Positions 1 through 5,057 of a stretch of DNA of 8,587 nucleotides are shown in pieces (position 1 is the stretch's first letter; each line of letters begins with the position of its first letter). Position numbers and translations under genes: made by a program. Origin of the DNA: Chloroflexota bacterium (GTDB lineage Bacteria > Chloroflexota > Anaerolineae > Anaerolineales > Villigracilaceae); assembly GCA_016191985.1 (NCBI GenBank), contig JACPVB010000117.1, positions 1-8,587 on the forward strand. Reading direction: 5' to 3'. Under the pieces are notes generated by a model, which was not told where the DNA came from, did no database searches, and saw only the letters and a list, made by a program, of their open reading frames with translations.

Positions 1-309
1 ATGGAGTTTGCCAGCGGTCACACCGATCAACTCGGTGAGGCGGCGCTCGACGGCGGTATGAATATCTTCATCCGAGGGGACGAAGGAAAACTGTCCCGAA
101 GCGAATTCTCCTTTGACAGTAGCAAGCTCGAGTGAGATCGAAGCGTGTTCTTCATCTGAAAGAATGCCCGCTTTGTGAATCGCATCCGCCCACGCGATGG
201 AACCATCCACGTCCTGAATCGCCATGCGCTGGTCAACAGGCAGGGATGAGTTTAAATCCCAGGCTTGGTCATTTAGTTTGGTTGAAAAGCGTCCGCCCCA
301 GAGGGTCAT
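1..309 (-). CDS. argH: Argininosuccinate lyase, N-terminal part (cut by window edge)
   Basis: Argininosuccinate lyase splits argininosuccinate into arginine and fumarate, the last step of arginine synthesis, in the cytoplasm. Only the first 103 codons are inside the window; the frame is open to base 1. The start at 309 gives MTLWGGRF, the usual opening of the family, and residues 80-91 read DEDIHTAVERRL, the conserved helix that precedes the substrate-binding loop. An ATG eleven bases upstream (320-318) hits a stop after four codons, so 309 is the start; GGAGA at 317-313 is the ribosome binding site, with a rather short spacing of 4 nt. It follows argG on the same strand with a 79-nt gap that holds an inverted repeat, so the two are probably cotranscribed from the argG promoter. 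The catalytic serine loop lies outside the window. Identity is secure. Confidence 0.95.
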   Translation of the reverse strand, partial: MTLWGGRFSTKLNDQAWDLNSSLPVDQRMAIQDVDGSIAWADAIHKAGILSDEEHASISLELATVKGEFASGQFSFVPSDEDIHTAVERRLTELIGVTAGKLH

Positions 310-324
310 ATGTTCTCCATTCCA

Positions 325-385
325 TGTAGGGCACAGCGAAACCGTTCAAGTTCAAAGTCATTAAACGACTCGCTGTGCCCCTACA
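325..385. repeat. Inverted repeat between argG and argH (GTAGGG-type palindrome)
   Basis: The left arm TGTAGGGCACAGCGA (325-339) is matched by TCGCTGTGCCCCTACA (370-385), 15 pairs with one extra C in the right arm, around a 30-nt centre. No T-tract follows on either strand, so it is not a simple terminator. In the mRNA it would form a stable hairpin between argG and argH. Its outer bases GTAGGG/CCCTAC match those of the palindrome at 3672-3700, suggesting one dispersed repeat family. That relation is inference. Confidence 0.8.
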
Positions 386-388
386 CAA

Positions 389-1660
389 TTAATCACGTTT
401 GAATTTCGAATAATCAGGCTTCGGCATATCGAGGCCTGAAACGGGCAGGCCGTTCATCGCGCGGACTTTCAGGCTGAGGCCAAAGAGGCGAATGAAACCT
501 TCGGCGTGACTCTGATCGTAGACATCCTCTTCGCCGAAGGTAGCAAAATCTTCGCGATACAAACTGAACGGAGATTTTTTACCAGCGGTGATGATGTTGC
601 CTTTATAAAGTTTGAGCCGCACAAGACCCGTGACAGGGCCTTGCGTCGCGTTGACAAAAGCATCAATTGCTTCGCGCAACGGCGTGAACCACAAGCCGTT
701 GTAAGTGACCTCGGCATATTTCACAGCGACCATTTCTTTGAAGTGCATCGTCTCGCGGTCGAGCACAAGCGACTCAAGTTCGCGATGGGCATACAGCAAA
801 ATGGTGCCGCCCGGAGTCTCGTATACGCCGTGCGACTTCATGCCCACGAGACGATTCTCAACCAGGTCCACGCGGCCAATGCCATGCGCGCCGCCGAGGA
901 CATTCAGCGTTTCCACAATTTTTGCAGCGGAGAGTTTTTCACCATTCACGGCAATTGGATTGCCACTTTCAAATTCGATCTCGACATACTCGCCCTGTTC
1001 AGGCGCATTCTCCGGCGAAGTGGAAAGTTGGAACATCGCTTCTTCGGGTTCATTCCACGGGTCTTCGAGCAGGCCGCCTTCGTGTGAAAGATGCCAAAGG
1101 TTTGAGTCGCGGCTGTAAATGGATTTGATGGTGGCCGTGACGGGCACGTTATGTTTTGCAGCATACGCAATCGCATCTTCGCGCGAGCGGATATTCCATT
1201 CGCGCCACGGAGCAATGATCTTAAGTCGTGGGTCGAGAGCCATAACGGTTAATTCAAAACGTACCTGATCGTTCCCCTTACCGGTCGCGCCGTGCGCAAT
1301 CGCATCCGCGCCGACTTCATGAGCGACATCAACAAGATGTTTTGCAATTAATGGACGGGCCACCGATGTGCCCAATAAATACTTGTGTTCATAAACCGCC
1401 CCCGCTTTCAACATTGGAAAAAGATATTCAGCAGCAAACTCTTCTTTCATATCATGGATGATGCACTGACTCGCACCGCTGTTGAGAGCCTTTTGTTCGA
1501 GTCCGCGCATGTCTTCATCGCCCTGCCCCACATCTGCACAAAAGCAGACAACTTCGCAGCCGTAGTTCTCCTTCAACCACGGCACGATCACAGAGGTGTC
1601 GAGTCCGCCTGAATAGGCGAGCACGACTTTCTTCACTTGCGGTTTTGCTTGCGGGTTCAT
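389..1660 (-). CDS. argG: Argininosuccinate synthase
   Basis: This enzyme condenses citrulline and aspartate with ATP to argininosuccinate, giving AMP and PPi, in the cytoplasm. The product is 423 residues, slightly above the roughly 400 usual for the family. The N-terminal ATP pyrophosphatase loop AYSGGLDTS lies at residues 15-23. YLLGTSVARPLIAK (94-107) and HGATGKGNDQVRFE (123-136) are the conserved nucleotide and substrate-binding stretches. The start at 1660 has AGGAGA close upstream (in the minus-strand string aaaggagaaataaATG). The first ten residues are an unconserved extension before the usual start of the fold. argH follows downstream. Upstream on the same strand lie a structured 5' leader, an intrinsic terminator, an Arg-rich leader ORF and a promoter, so expression is probably set by arginine-dependent attenuation. 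No truncation or missing motif was seen. Confidence 0.97.
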   Translation of the reverse strand: MNPQAKPQVKKVVLAYSGGLDTSVIVPWLKENYGCEVVCFCADVGQGDEDMRGLEQKALNSGASQCIIHDMKEEFAAEYLFPMLKAGAVYEHKYLLGTSVARPLIAKHLVDVAHEVGADAIAHGATGKGNDQVRFELTVMALDPRLKIIAPWREWNIRSREDAIAYAAKHNVPVTATIKSIYSRDSNLWHLSHEGGLLEDPWNEPEEAMFQLSTSPENAPEQGEYVEIEFESGNPIAVNGEKLSAAKIVETLNVLGGAHGIGRVDLVENRLVGMKSHGVYETPGGTILLYAHRELESLVLDRETMHFKEMVAVKYAEVTYNGLWFTPLREAIDAFVNATQGPVTGLVRLKLYKGNIITAGKKSPFSLYREDFATFGEEDVYDQSHAEGFIRLFGLSLKVRAMNGLPVSGLDMPKPDYSKFKRD

Positions 1661-1682
1661 TTATTTCTCCTTTTGTTTATTG

Positions 1683-1734
1683 TGGAATGCAGGAGCTTGC
1701 TCCTGCAAACTCGCCAGCAAGCTGGCTGATTCCA
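1683..1734. repeat. Nested palindromes in the argG 5' untranslated region
   Basis: An outer pair TGGAA (1683-1687) and TTCCA (1730-1734) encloses two compact hairpins. The first is TGCAGGAGC-TT-GCTCCTGCA (1688-1707) with nine base pairs, the second GCCAGC-AA-GCTGGC (1713-1726) with six. The whole would fold as a three-way, cruciform-like structure between the attenuator terminator and the argG ribosome binding site. It may be an inserted palindromic repeat or an mRNA-stabilising element. Neither hairpin has a T-tract. Confidence 0.7.
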
Positions 1735-1745
1735 AATTAAAAATA

Positions 1746-1776
1746 AAAACAGCCCTCCGAGAAGGAGGGCTGTTTT
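1746..1776 (-). terminator. Intrinsic terminator of the argG attenuator
   Basis: Read on the minus strand, AAAACAGCCCTCC (1776-1764) and GGAGGGCTGTTTT (1758-1746) pair over 13 bp around the loop TTCTC. The 3' arm runs into a T-rich tail (GTTTTTATTTTTAA). It lies 86 nt upstream of the argG start codon and 42 nt after the leader ORF stop, where an attenuator terminator should be. The stem ends are A/T-rich on both sides, so it might also stop transcription from the plus strand, although nothing known reaches it from there. Confidence 0.9.
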
Positions 1777-1864
1777 GGATTGACCTGTGCGTGTGTGTCA
1801 GCGCACGTTTGCGTTTGCTATTCCATCATCCAAACAAAAAGGACCCAACCTTCTCGGTGAGAAG
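1757..1864 (-). promoter_or_regulatory. Predicted arginine attenuator: competing RNA segments A, B, C
   Basis: Three segments on the minus-strand transcript compete. A (1864-1859, CTTCTC) pairs with GAGAAG in B through a 3-nt loop. B (1857-1849, CCGAGAAGG) is perfectly complementary to C (1765-1757, CCTTCTCGG). The B:C helix can be extended past a small internal loop by GGGT (1846-1843) with GCCC (1770-1767), which consumes the 5' arm and loop of the terminator. A ribosome held at the Arg codons 1880-1875 would cover into A, leaving B free to pair with C and block termination. Free passage would let A:B and the terminator form. The pairings are seen in the sequence; the mechanism is inferred from the trp/his/thr leader paradigm. 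Confidence 0.72.
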
Positions 1865-1910
1865 CAGGCTTCGGACGACGGGTACGCGGGAGTGCAAACG
1901 TTGAAAACAT
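1818..1910 (-). CDS. Predicted Arg-rich leader peptide of argG
   Basis: A 30-codon ORF starts at ATG 1910-1908 and stops at TAG 1820-1818. Residues 9-12 are Arg-Thr-Arg-Arg (CGT ACC CGT CGT), with another Arg at 19, so four of 30 codons are Arg. The predicted transcription start near 1914-1913 is only about 3-4 nt before the ATG and there is no Shine-Dalgarno sequence, so translation would be essentially leaderless. The ORF ends before the terminator that precedes argG, and its Arg cluster sits just upstream of segment A of the competing hairpins. This is the layout of a peptide whose translation measures charged tRNA-Arg. Two Trp codons (22, 27) also occur, but argG makes Arg the sensible signal. 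It has no recognised homologue and the peptide itself probably has no function. Confidence 0.7.
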   Translation of the reverse strand: MFSTFALPRTRRPKPASHREGWVLFVWMME

Positions 1911-1920
1911 ATTGGGCGCA

Positions 1921-1948
1921 ATTCTACTACCGATGCGAAATGAGTCAA
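1921..1948 (-). promoter_or_regulatory. Sigma70-type promoter for the argG leader
   Basis: On the minus strand TTGACT (1948-1943) and TAGAAT (1926-1921) are separated by 16 nt, each one mismatch (-35) or one mismatch (-10) from consensus. The expected transcription start is about 1914-1913, directly before the leader ORF. It diverges from the lysC promoter, which shares the identical -10 hexamer. Confidence 0.75.
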
Positions 1949-1971
1949 TGGTTTTGAAGAAATCTGTTTTC

Positions 1972-1997
1972 AAAGAGTACCCAAATGGGTAGTCTTT
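1972..1997. promoter_or_regulatory. 26-bp dyad between the two divergent promoters (possible operator)
   Basis: AAAGA-g-TACCC-aaat-GGGTA-g-TCTTT is a near-perfect inverted repeat with only the two symmetric G's unpaired. It lies about 60 bp before the predicted lysC start and 70 bp before the argG start, between both -35 boxes. It does not match the ArgR box consensus. A regulator acting on both transcription units is possible, but the sequence cannot show it. Confidence 0.4.
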
Positions 1998-2009
1998 AAA
2001 ACTCGTCCC

Positions 2010-2038
2010 TTGACATCAATCCATCCCTCGCATAGAAT
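2010..2038 (+). promoter_or_regulatory. Sigma70-type promoter for the lysC leader
   Basis: TTGACA (2010-2015) is a perfect -35 box. A 17-nt spacer leads to TAGAAT (2033-2038), one base off the -10 consensus. Transcription should start near 2044-2046, only about 4-6 nt before the leader ORF. This is the strongest promoter match in the window. Confidence 0.85.
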
Positions 2039-2049
2039 ACCGCCCAATT

Positions 2050-2151
2050 ATGTACAACAACTTGAACAGCACAAAACACGGCCTTGGTACCATGACCATG
2101 ACCACTACCTCCGGTAAAACCCGTGAGGCATTTGTGCTTGGTCAGAGATAA
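2050..2151 (+). CDS. Predicted Thr/Met-rich leader peptide of lysC-asd
   Basis: A 33-codon ORF starts at ATG 2050 and stops at TAA 2149-2151. Residues 14-20 read TMTMTTT. In all there are seven Thr codons and two internal Met codons, and residues 3-6 add three Asn, so most of its marked residues are aspartate-family amino acids. It resembles in design, not in sequence, the E. coli thrL leader peptide, which regulates a threonine-sensitive aspartate kinase operon. The predicted transcript begins about 4-6 nt before the ATG, without a Shine-Dalgarno sequence, as in the argG leader. The Thr run ends at 2109, touching segment A of the competing hairpins (2108-2114). The ORF lies wholly between promoter and terminator. 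The reading as an attenuation peptide sensing charged tRNA-Thr and tRNA-Met is inference, but the codon run and geometry support it well. Confidence 0.82.
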   Translation: MYNNLNSTKHGLGTMTMTTTSGKTREAFVLGQR

Positions 2152-2191
2152 CCGTAAAAAAACGGATTTCAAAACACACAACGCCTCACGG
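2108..2191 (+). promoter_or_regulatory. Predicted threonine/methionine attenuator: competing RNA segments A, B, C
   Basis: A (2108-2114, CCTCCGG) pairs with CCGTGAGG in B with a single bulged T. B (2121-2129, CCGTGAGGC) is perfectly complementary over 9 bp to C (2183-2191, GCCTCACGG). The B:C helix can be prolonged past small defects by TT (2131-2132) with AA (2180-2181) and GTG (2134-2136) with CAC (2177-2179). C is the 5' arm of the terminator, so B:C and termination exclude each other. A ribosome stalled at Thr/Met codons 14-20 masks A and favours B:C, giving readthrough into lysC. Fluent translation lets A:B and the terminator form. The pairings are direct observation; the mechanism follows the known thr/trp leader model. 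Confidence 0.82.
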
Positions 2192-2210
2192 AAACGTGGG
2201 GCGTTTTTTT
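2181..2210 (+). terminator. Intrinsic terminator of the lysC attenuator
   Basis: ACGCCTCACG (2181-2190) pairs with CGTGGGGCGT (2195-2204) over ten positions with one T-G wobble, closed by a GAAA loop. Seven T's (2204-2210) follow. It lies 30 nt after the leader stop codon and 39 nt before the lysC start, so it can only serve as a conditional terminator for lysC. Confidence 0.92.
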
Positions 2211-2249
2211 ATCTTATTACAGAGACTTCGGAAGTCTGAGGAGAAGGTT

Positions 2250-3668
2250 ATGCAAAAAACACTCGTTATGAAATTTGGTGGAACATCTGTTGGGTCAGCA
2301 GATGCGCTCGCCAACGCGGTGCAAATCATTCGGGATGCGAAGAAGGATTGGGACAGAGTCGTCGTTGTGACGTCTGCCATGTCTGGTGTGACAAATCTGC
2401 TTTTGGACTCTGCCGCTTCCGCTTCGCAAGGGAAAGTTGATTCACTTCCAGCAGCAGAATCCACACTGAGGGAGAAACACTTCGCCGCCGCAGATGTACT
2501 CATCAAAGATGAGCAACTTCGCGAGCAAGCGAAAGCCGAAATCAACGCGCTCATCCTCTCGCTCGTGGATTTATGCAAAGCGATTGCCGTGCTTGGCGAA
2601 GCCAGTCCACGGGCGATGGATGCGGTGGCTTCCCTCGGCGAAAGATTGAGCGTGCGTCTATTGGCGGCTGTGGCCAACGATGCGGGGATACGAGCCAAAG
2701 GAATTGAATCCACCGAGTTTATTATCACCAATGCACATTACCAAAGCGCGCATCCCGATTTCAAAGCTACAACTGAAAAGACACGGGGAATTTTGAATCC
2801 CTTGATGGACGAAGGAATCATTCCCATTACAACAGGTTTTATCGGCGCGACGCCCGAAGGCGCAATCACCACTTTGGGACGCGGCGGCAGCGATTACTCA
2901 GCGGCAATTATCGGCTCCGTGCTCCCTGCAGATGATGTCTGGATCTGGACAGATGTAGATGGTGTCATGACGACCGATCCGCGCATTGTGAAGGATGCGA
3001 AAACACTGCCAGAGATCAGCTACAGCGAAATCGCAGAACTTGCCTACTATGGCGCAAAGGTTCTGCATCCCAAAACCATCCGCCCCGTGGTGGATGCGGG
3101 CATTGGTCTGCGCATTTGCAATACCTTCAACCCATCCCACCCTGGCACGCGGTTGACGGCAAATTCAAAAAGCAACGGCAAGGTAAATGGGCAGGTCGTC
3201 AAAGCGGTCACTGCCATCCGCAAGCAAAGGCTCGTGACGATTGAAGGGCGTGGGATGCTGGGTGTCCCTGGCGTGGCGGCGCGCGCGTTTGGAGCGGTGG
3301 CATCCACGAGAACCAGCGTGCCGTTGATTACACAGGCATCGTCGGAGCAATCCATTTGTTTTGCCGTGCCATCTGAGACAGCGCCGTCTGTGCTCGAGGC
3401 GCTTCAAAAAACATTTGCCCATGAAATCGAAGATGAAGATATTGACCGCGTCTGGTCCACGGACGATGTTTCGATTGTCACTGTTGTCGGCGCAGGCATG
3501 CGTCACACGCCCGGCGTGGCTGGGAAAGTATTCAGCCAGCTCGGAAACAACGGCGTCAACGTCCTCGCGATTGCGCAGGGGTCTTCGGAAGTATCCATTT
3601 CGCTCGTTGTGGATGCGATGGATACGGAAAATGCGGTGAAGACGCTGCATAAGTTAATCGTTCAATAA
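2250..3668 (+). CDS. lysC: Aspartate kinase, monofunctional ThrA-type with two C-terminal ACT repeats
   Basis: Aspartate kinase phosphorylates aspartate to 4-aspartyl phosphate, the committed step to lysine, threonine, methionine and isoleucine. The 472-residue product opens with the family signature KFGGTSVG (residues 8-15). GRGGSDYS (210-217) is the conserved nucleotide/substrate loop. Two ACT-type regulatory segments follow, at about 330-395 (with ITQASSE) and 407-472 (with IAQGSSE). These resemble the ThrA/AK-HSD class more than the Bacillus LysC class, which suggests allosteric control by threonine. There is no homoserine dehydrogenase domain. I use the generic symbol lysC. The start at 2250 follows GAGGAGAAGG (2239-2248); the longer frame back to 2196 would translate through the terminator and is rejected. 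A small hairpin AGACTT-CGG-AAGTCT (2223-2237) sits just before the ribosome binding site. asd follows after a 55-nt gap containing a palindrome. Confidence 0.95.
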   Translation: MQKTLVMKFGGTSVGSADALANAVQIIRDAKKDWDRVVVVTSAMSGVTNLLLDSAASASQGKVDSLPAAESTLREKHFAAADVLIKDEQLREQAKAEINALILSLVDLCKAIAVLGEASPRAMDAVASLGERLSVRLLAAVANDAGIRAKGIESTEFIITNAHYQSAHPDFKATTEKTRGILNPLMDEGIIPITTGFIGATPEGAITTLGRGGSDYSAAIIGSVLPADDVWIWTDVDGVMTTDPRIVKDAKTLPEISYSEIAELAYYGAKVLHPKTIRPVVDAGIGLRICNTFNPSHPGTRLTANSKSNGKVNGQVVKAVTAIRKQRLVTIEGRGMLGVPGVAARAFGAVASTRTSVPLITQASSEQSICFAVPSETAPSVLEALQKTFAHEIEDEDIDRVWSTDDVSIVTVVGAGMRHTPGVAGKVFSQLGNNGVNVLAIAQGSSEVSISLVVDAMDTENAVKTLHKLIVQ

Positions 3669-3671
3669 TCC

Positions 3672-3700
3672 GTAGGGACACGGCGGCGCCGTGTCCCTAC
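3672..3700. repeat. Perfect 13-bp palindrome between lysC and asd
   Basis: GTAGGGACACGGC (3672-3684) is followed after GGC by its exact complement GCCGTGTCCCTAC (3688-3700). It lies three bases after the lysC stop and nine before the asd ribosome binding site (AAGGAGAA, 3710-3717). Without a T-tract it is unlikely to terminate transcription; it may protect the lysC mRNA end or tune asd expression. Its GTAGGG/CCCTAC ends match those of the repeat at 325-385. Confidence 0.88.
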
Positions 3701-3723
3701 CCGATACCAAAGGAGAAATCATC

Positions 3724-4785
3724 ATGTCCCAATCTCAAATCCCCGTAGCCGTGCTTGGCGCGACAGGTTCCGTCGGTCAGCGATTTATTTCTTTGCTGGA
3801 TAATCATCCCTGGTTCAAGGTGGTGGCGCTCGCCGCGTCTGACCGCTCGGTTGGACAGCCATATTCCAAAGCTGCTCGTTGGATGTTGGATGACCCGATG
3901 CCTGCCTATGCGCGAGATATGGTCGTTGTCCCTGCCAGCACAGATGTGGTGCAGGCAAAAATTGTCTTTTCGGCGCTGCACACTGAAATTGCAAATGAGC
4001 TGGAATCGCAGTTTGCGAAAGCTGGCGCGGCAGTATGTTCAAACGCATCATCCTATCGGCGCGGCGAGGATGTGCCATTGCTGCTGCCTGAAATCAACGC
4101 GGAACATATTCAACTGGTGAAGCAGCAGCGCAAAAATCATGGTTGGAGCGGATGCATCGTCACAAATCCCAACTGCACCAGCACGGGTCTAACGATTGCG
4201 CTCAAAGCATTAGACGAAGCCTTTGGCGTGAAGAAAGTATTCATGGTCTCGTTGCAGGCGCTTTCGGGCGCGGGCTACCCTGGTGTCCCTTCGCTCGACA
4301 TCATGGACAATATCATCCCTAACGTAGGCAATGGCGGCGAAGAAGAAAAAGTGGAATGGGAGCCGCGTAAGATGCTCGGCAAATTCAACGCGGACAAAAT
4401 TGACATGGCAGATATCACCTTCAGCGCGCATACAAATCGCGTGGCGGTGATCGATGGTCACACCGTATGTGCGAGCGTGGCATTGGACAAATCCGTTGGG
4501 CCAGAAGTCGCCATCCAGGCGCTGCGCGACTACGCGGCAAAACCGTCGGCGAGGGAACTGCCTTCGACGCCCAAACCAGTGATCGAGGTTAAGGAGGAAG
4601 CGGATAGGCCCCAGCCAAGACTCGACCGGTTAACAGGCAAAGGCATGACGACCGTAGTAGGCCGCGTGAGGCGCGATCCAATCCTTGATCTTAAATTTGT
4701 TGTGCTATCTCACAACACGATTCGCGGCGCGGCAGGCGCATCCATTTACAATGCGGAATTGCTGGTGAATGAAAATCTTTTATAA
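3724..4785 (+). CDS. asd: Aspartate-semialdehyde dehydrogenase, archaeal/fungal type
   Basis: Asd reduces aspartyl phosphate with NADPH to aspartate semialdehyde, the branch point to lysine and homoserine. The 353-residue product starts with the nucleotide-binding loop VAVLGATGSVGQRF (about 8-21). The catalytic cysteine is C151 in TNPNCTSTGL, and the probable catalytic histidine is H246 in RVAVIDGHT. The length and the surrounding motifs fit the archaeal/fungal class rather than the shorter E. coli-like class. The start at 3724 has AAGGAGAA at 3710-3717; an in-frame GTG at 3691 lies inside the upstream palindrome and is rejected. It is the second gene of the lysC unit and supplies the next reaction, so both should share the leader attenuator. 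No convincing terminator follows: CCC-AAAC-GGG at about 4792-4801 is weak. Confidence 0.95.
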   Translation: MSQSQIPVAVLGATGSVGQRFISLLDNHPWFKVVALAASDRSVGQPYSKAARWMLDDPMPAYARDMVVVPASTDVVQAKIVFSALHTEIANELESQFAKAGAAVCSNASSYRRGEDVPLLLPEINAEHIQLVKQQRKNHGWSGCIVTNPNCTSTGLTIALKALDEAFGVKKVFMVSLQALSGAGYPGVPSLDIMDNIIPNVGNGGEEEKVEWEPRKMLGKFNADKIDMADITFSAHTNRVAVIDGHTVCASVALDKSVGPEVAIQALRDYAAKPSARELPSTPKPVIEVKEEADRPQPRLDRLTGKGMTTVVGRVRRDPILDLKFVVLSHNTIRGAAGASIYNAELLVNENLL

Positions 4786-4831
4786 AAGATGGCCCAAACG
4801 GGTACTATTTTGTTTATGACCGTTCGCAGCC

Positions 4832-4861
4832 TTGACACATTATCAAACGCCGTGATATAAA
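4832..4861 (+). promoter_or_regulatory. Sigma70-type promoter before the SAM riboswitch, with overlapping dyad
   Basis: TTGACA (4832-4837) and TATAAA (4856-4861) are separated by 18 nt, giving a start near 4868, shortly before the riboswitch at 4881. The inverted repeat CGCCGT-gatataa-ACGGCG (4848-4866) brackets the -10 box. It could be a repressor site or chance. Confidence 0.7.
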
Positions 4862-4880
4862 CGGCGAAATTAAATATTCG

Positions 4881-5003
4881 CTCTTATCCAGAGAAGCTGA
4901 GGGACCGACCCTTTGAAGCTTCGGCAACCAAACGAAAGTTCAGGTGCCAAATTCGGCAAATAGGAATGACAGCATAATGTCATTCATATCTGGAAGATGA
5001 GAG
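4881..5003 (+). promoter_or_regulatory. SAM-I (S-box) riboswitch aptamer
   Basis: The aptamer binds S-adenosylmethionine and turns off downstream methionine genes. P1 is CTCTTATC (4881-4888) with GATGAGAG (4996-5003), eight pairs including one G-U. The conserved core is visible: AGAGAAGCTGAGGGAC with the kink-turn in P2, GCTTCGGCAACC, then GGTGCCAAATTC in P3/J. P4 is GAATGAC (4964-4970) with GTCATTC (4979-4985). Downstream, ATGAGAGGA (4997-5005) can switch from P1 to pair with TCTTCTTG (5023-5030). Together with GGTATA-GACG-TATACC (5007-5022) this forms an antiterminator with one bulged C that consumes the 5' arm of the terminator. SAM binding stabilises P1 and so favours termination. It controls the O-acetylhomoserine sulfhydrylase-metA unit. 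Confidence 0.96.
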
Positions 5004-5020
5004 GACGGTATAGACGTATA

Positions 5021-5057
5021 CCTCTTCTTGTACTTTCAGAAGAGGTTATTTTTTTAA
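5021..5057 (+). terminator. Intrinsic terminator, SAM riboswitch expression platform
   Basis: CCTCTTCT (5021-5028) pairs with AGAAGAGG (5038-5045) over eight bases with a nine-nt loop, followed by TTATTTTTTTAA. The 5' arm overlaps the antiterminator, so the two folds are exclusive. Confidence 0.93.

Noticed and set aside
506..1128. Long plus-strand ORFs opposite argG (for example 506-1087).
   Set aside because: They overlap argG, which has complete family motifs, and the translations resemble no known family and have no credible ribosome binding site. They are antisense shadows.
1829..1846. The two Trp codons of the argG leader ORF, suggesting a trp-type leader.
   Set aside because: They lie after segment B and the downstream gene is argG. 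The Arg cluster at codons 9-12 is placed correctly relative to segment A.
1936..1980. Possible ArgR boxes in the argG promoter region.
   Set aside because: The A/T-rich stretches do not match the TNTGAATWWWWATTCANW pattern on either strand.
2083..2091. TTGGTACC in the lysC leader resembles part of a T-box (GGTGGTACC).
   Set aside because: The rest of the T-box consensus, a specifier stem and the pairing of that element with the terminator are absent. The terminator 5' arm pairs instead with 2121-2129, and the word lies in the leader ORF as Gly-Thr codons.
2196..2249. Extended N-terminus of aspartate kinase starting upstream at 2196.
   Set aside because: It would be encoded by the terminator hairpin and the region before the strong ribosome binding site. 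KFGGTSVG belongs close to the N-terminus, as obtained with 2250.
2186..2731. A minus-strand ORF of 181 codons opposite the start of lysC.
   Set aside because: It is a Ser/Ala-rich shadow of lysC that would also run through the attenuator terminator; no motif supports it.
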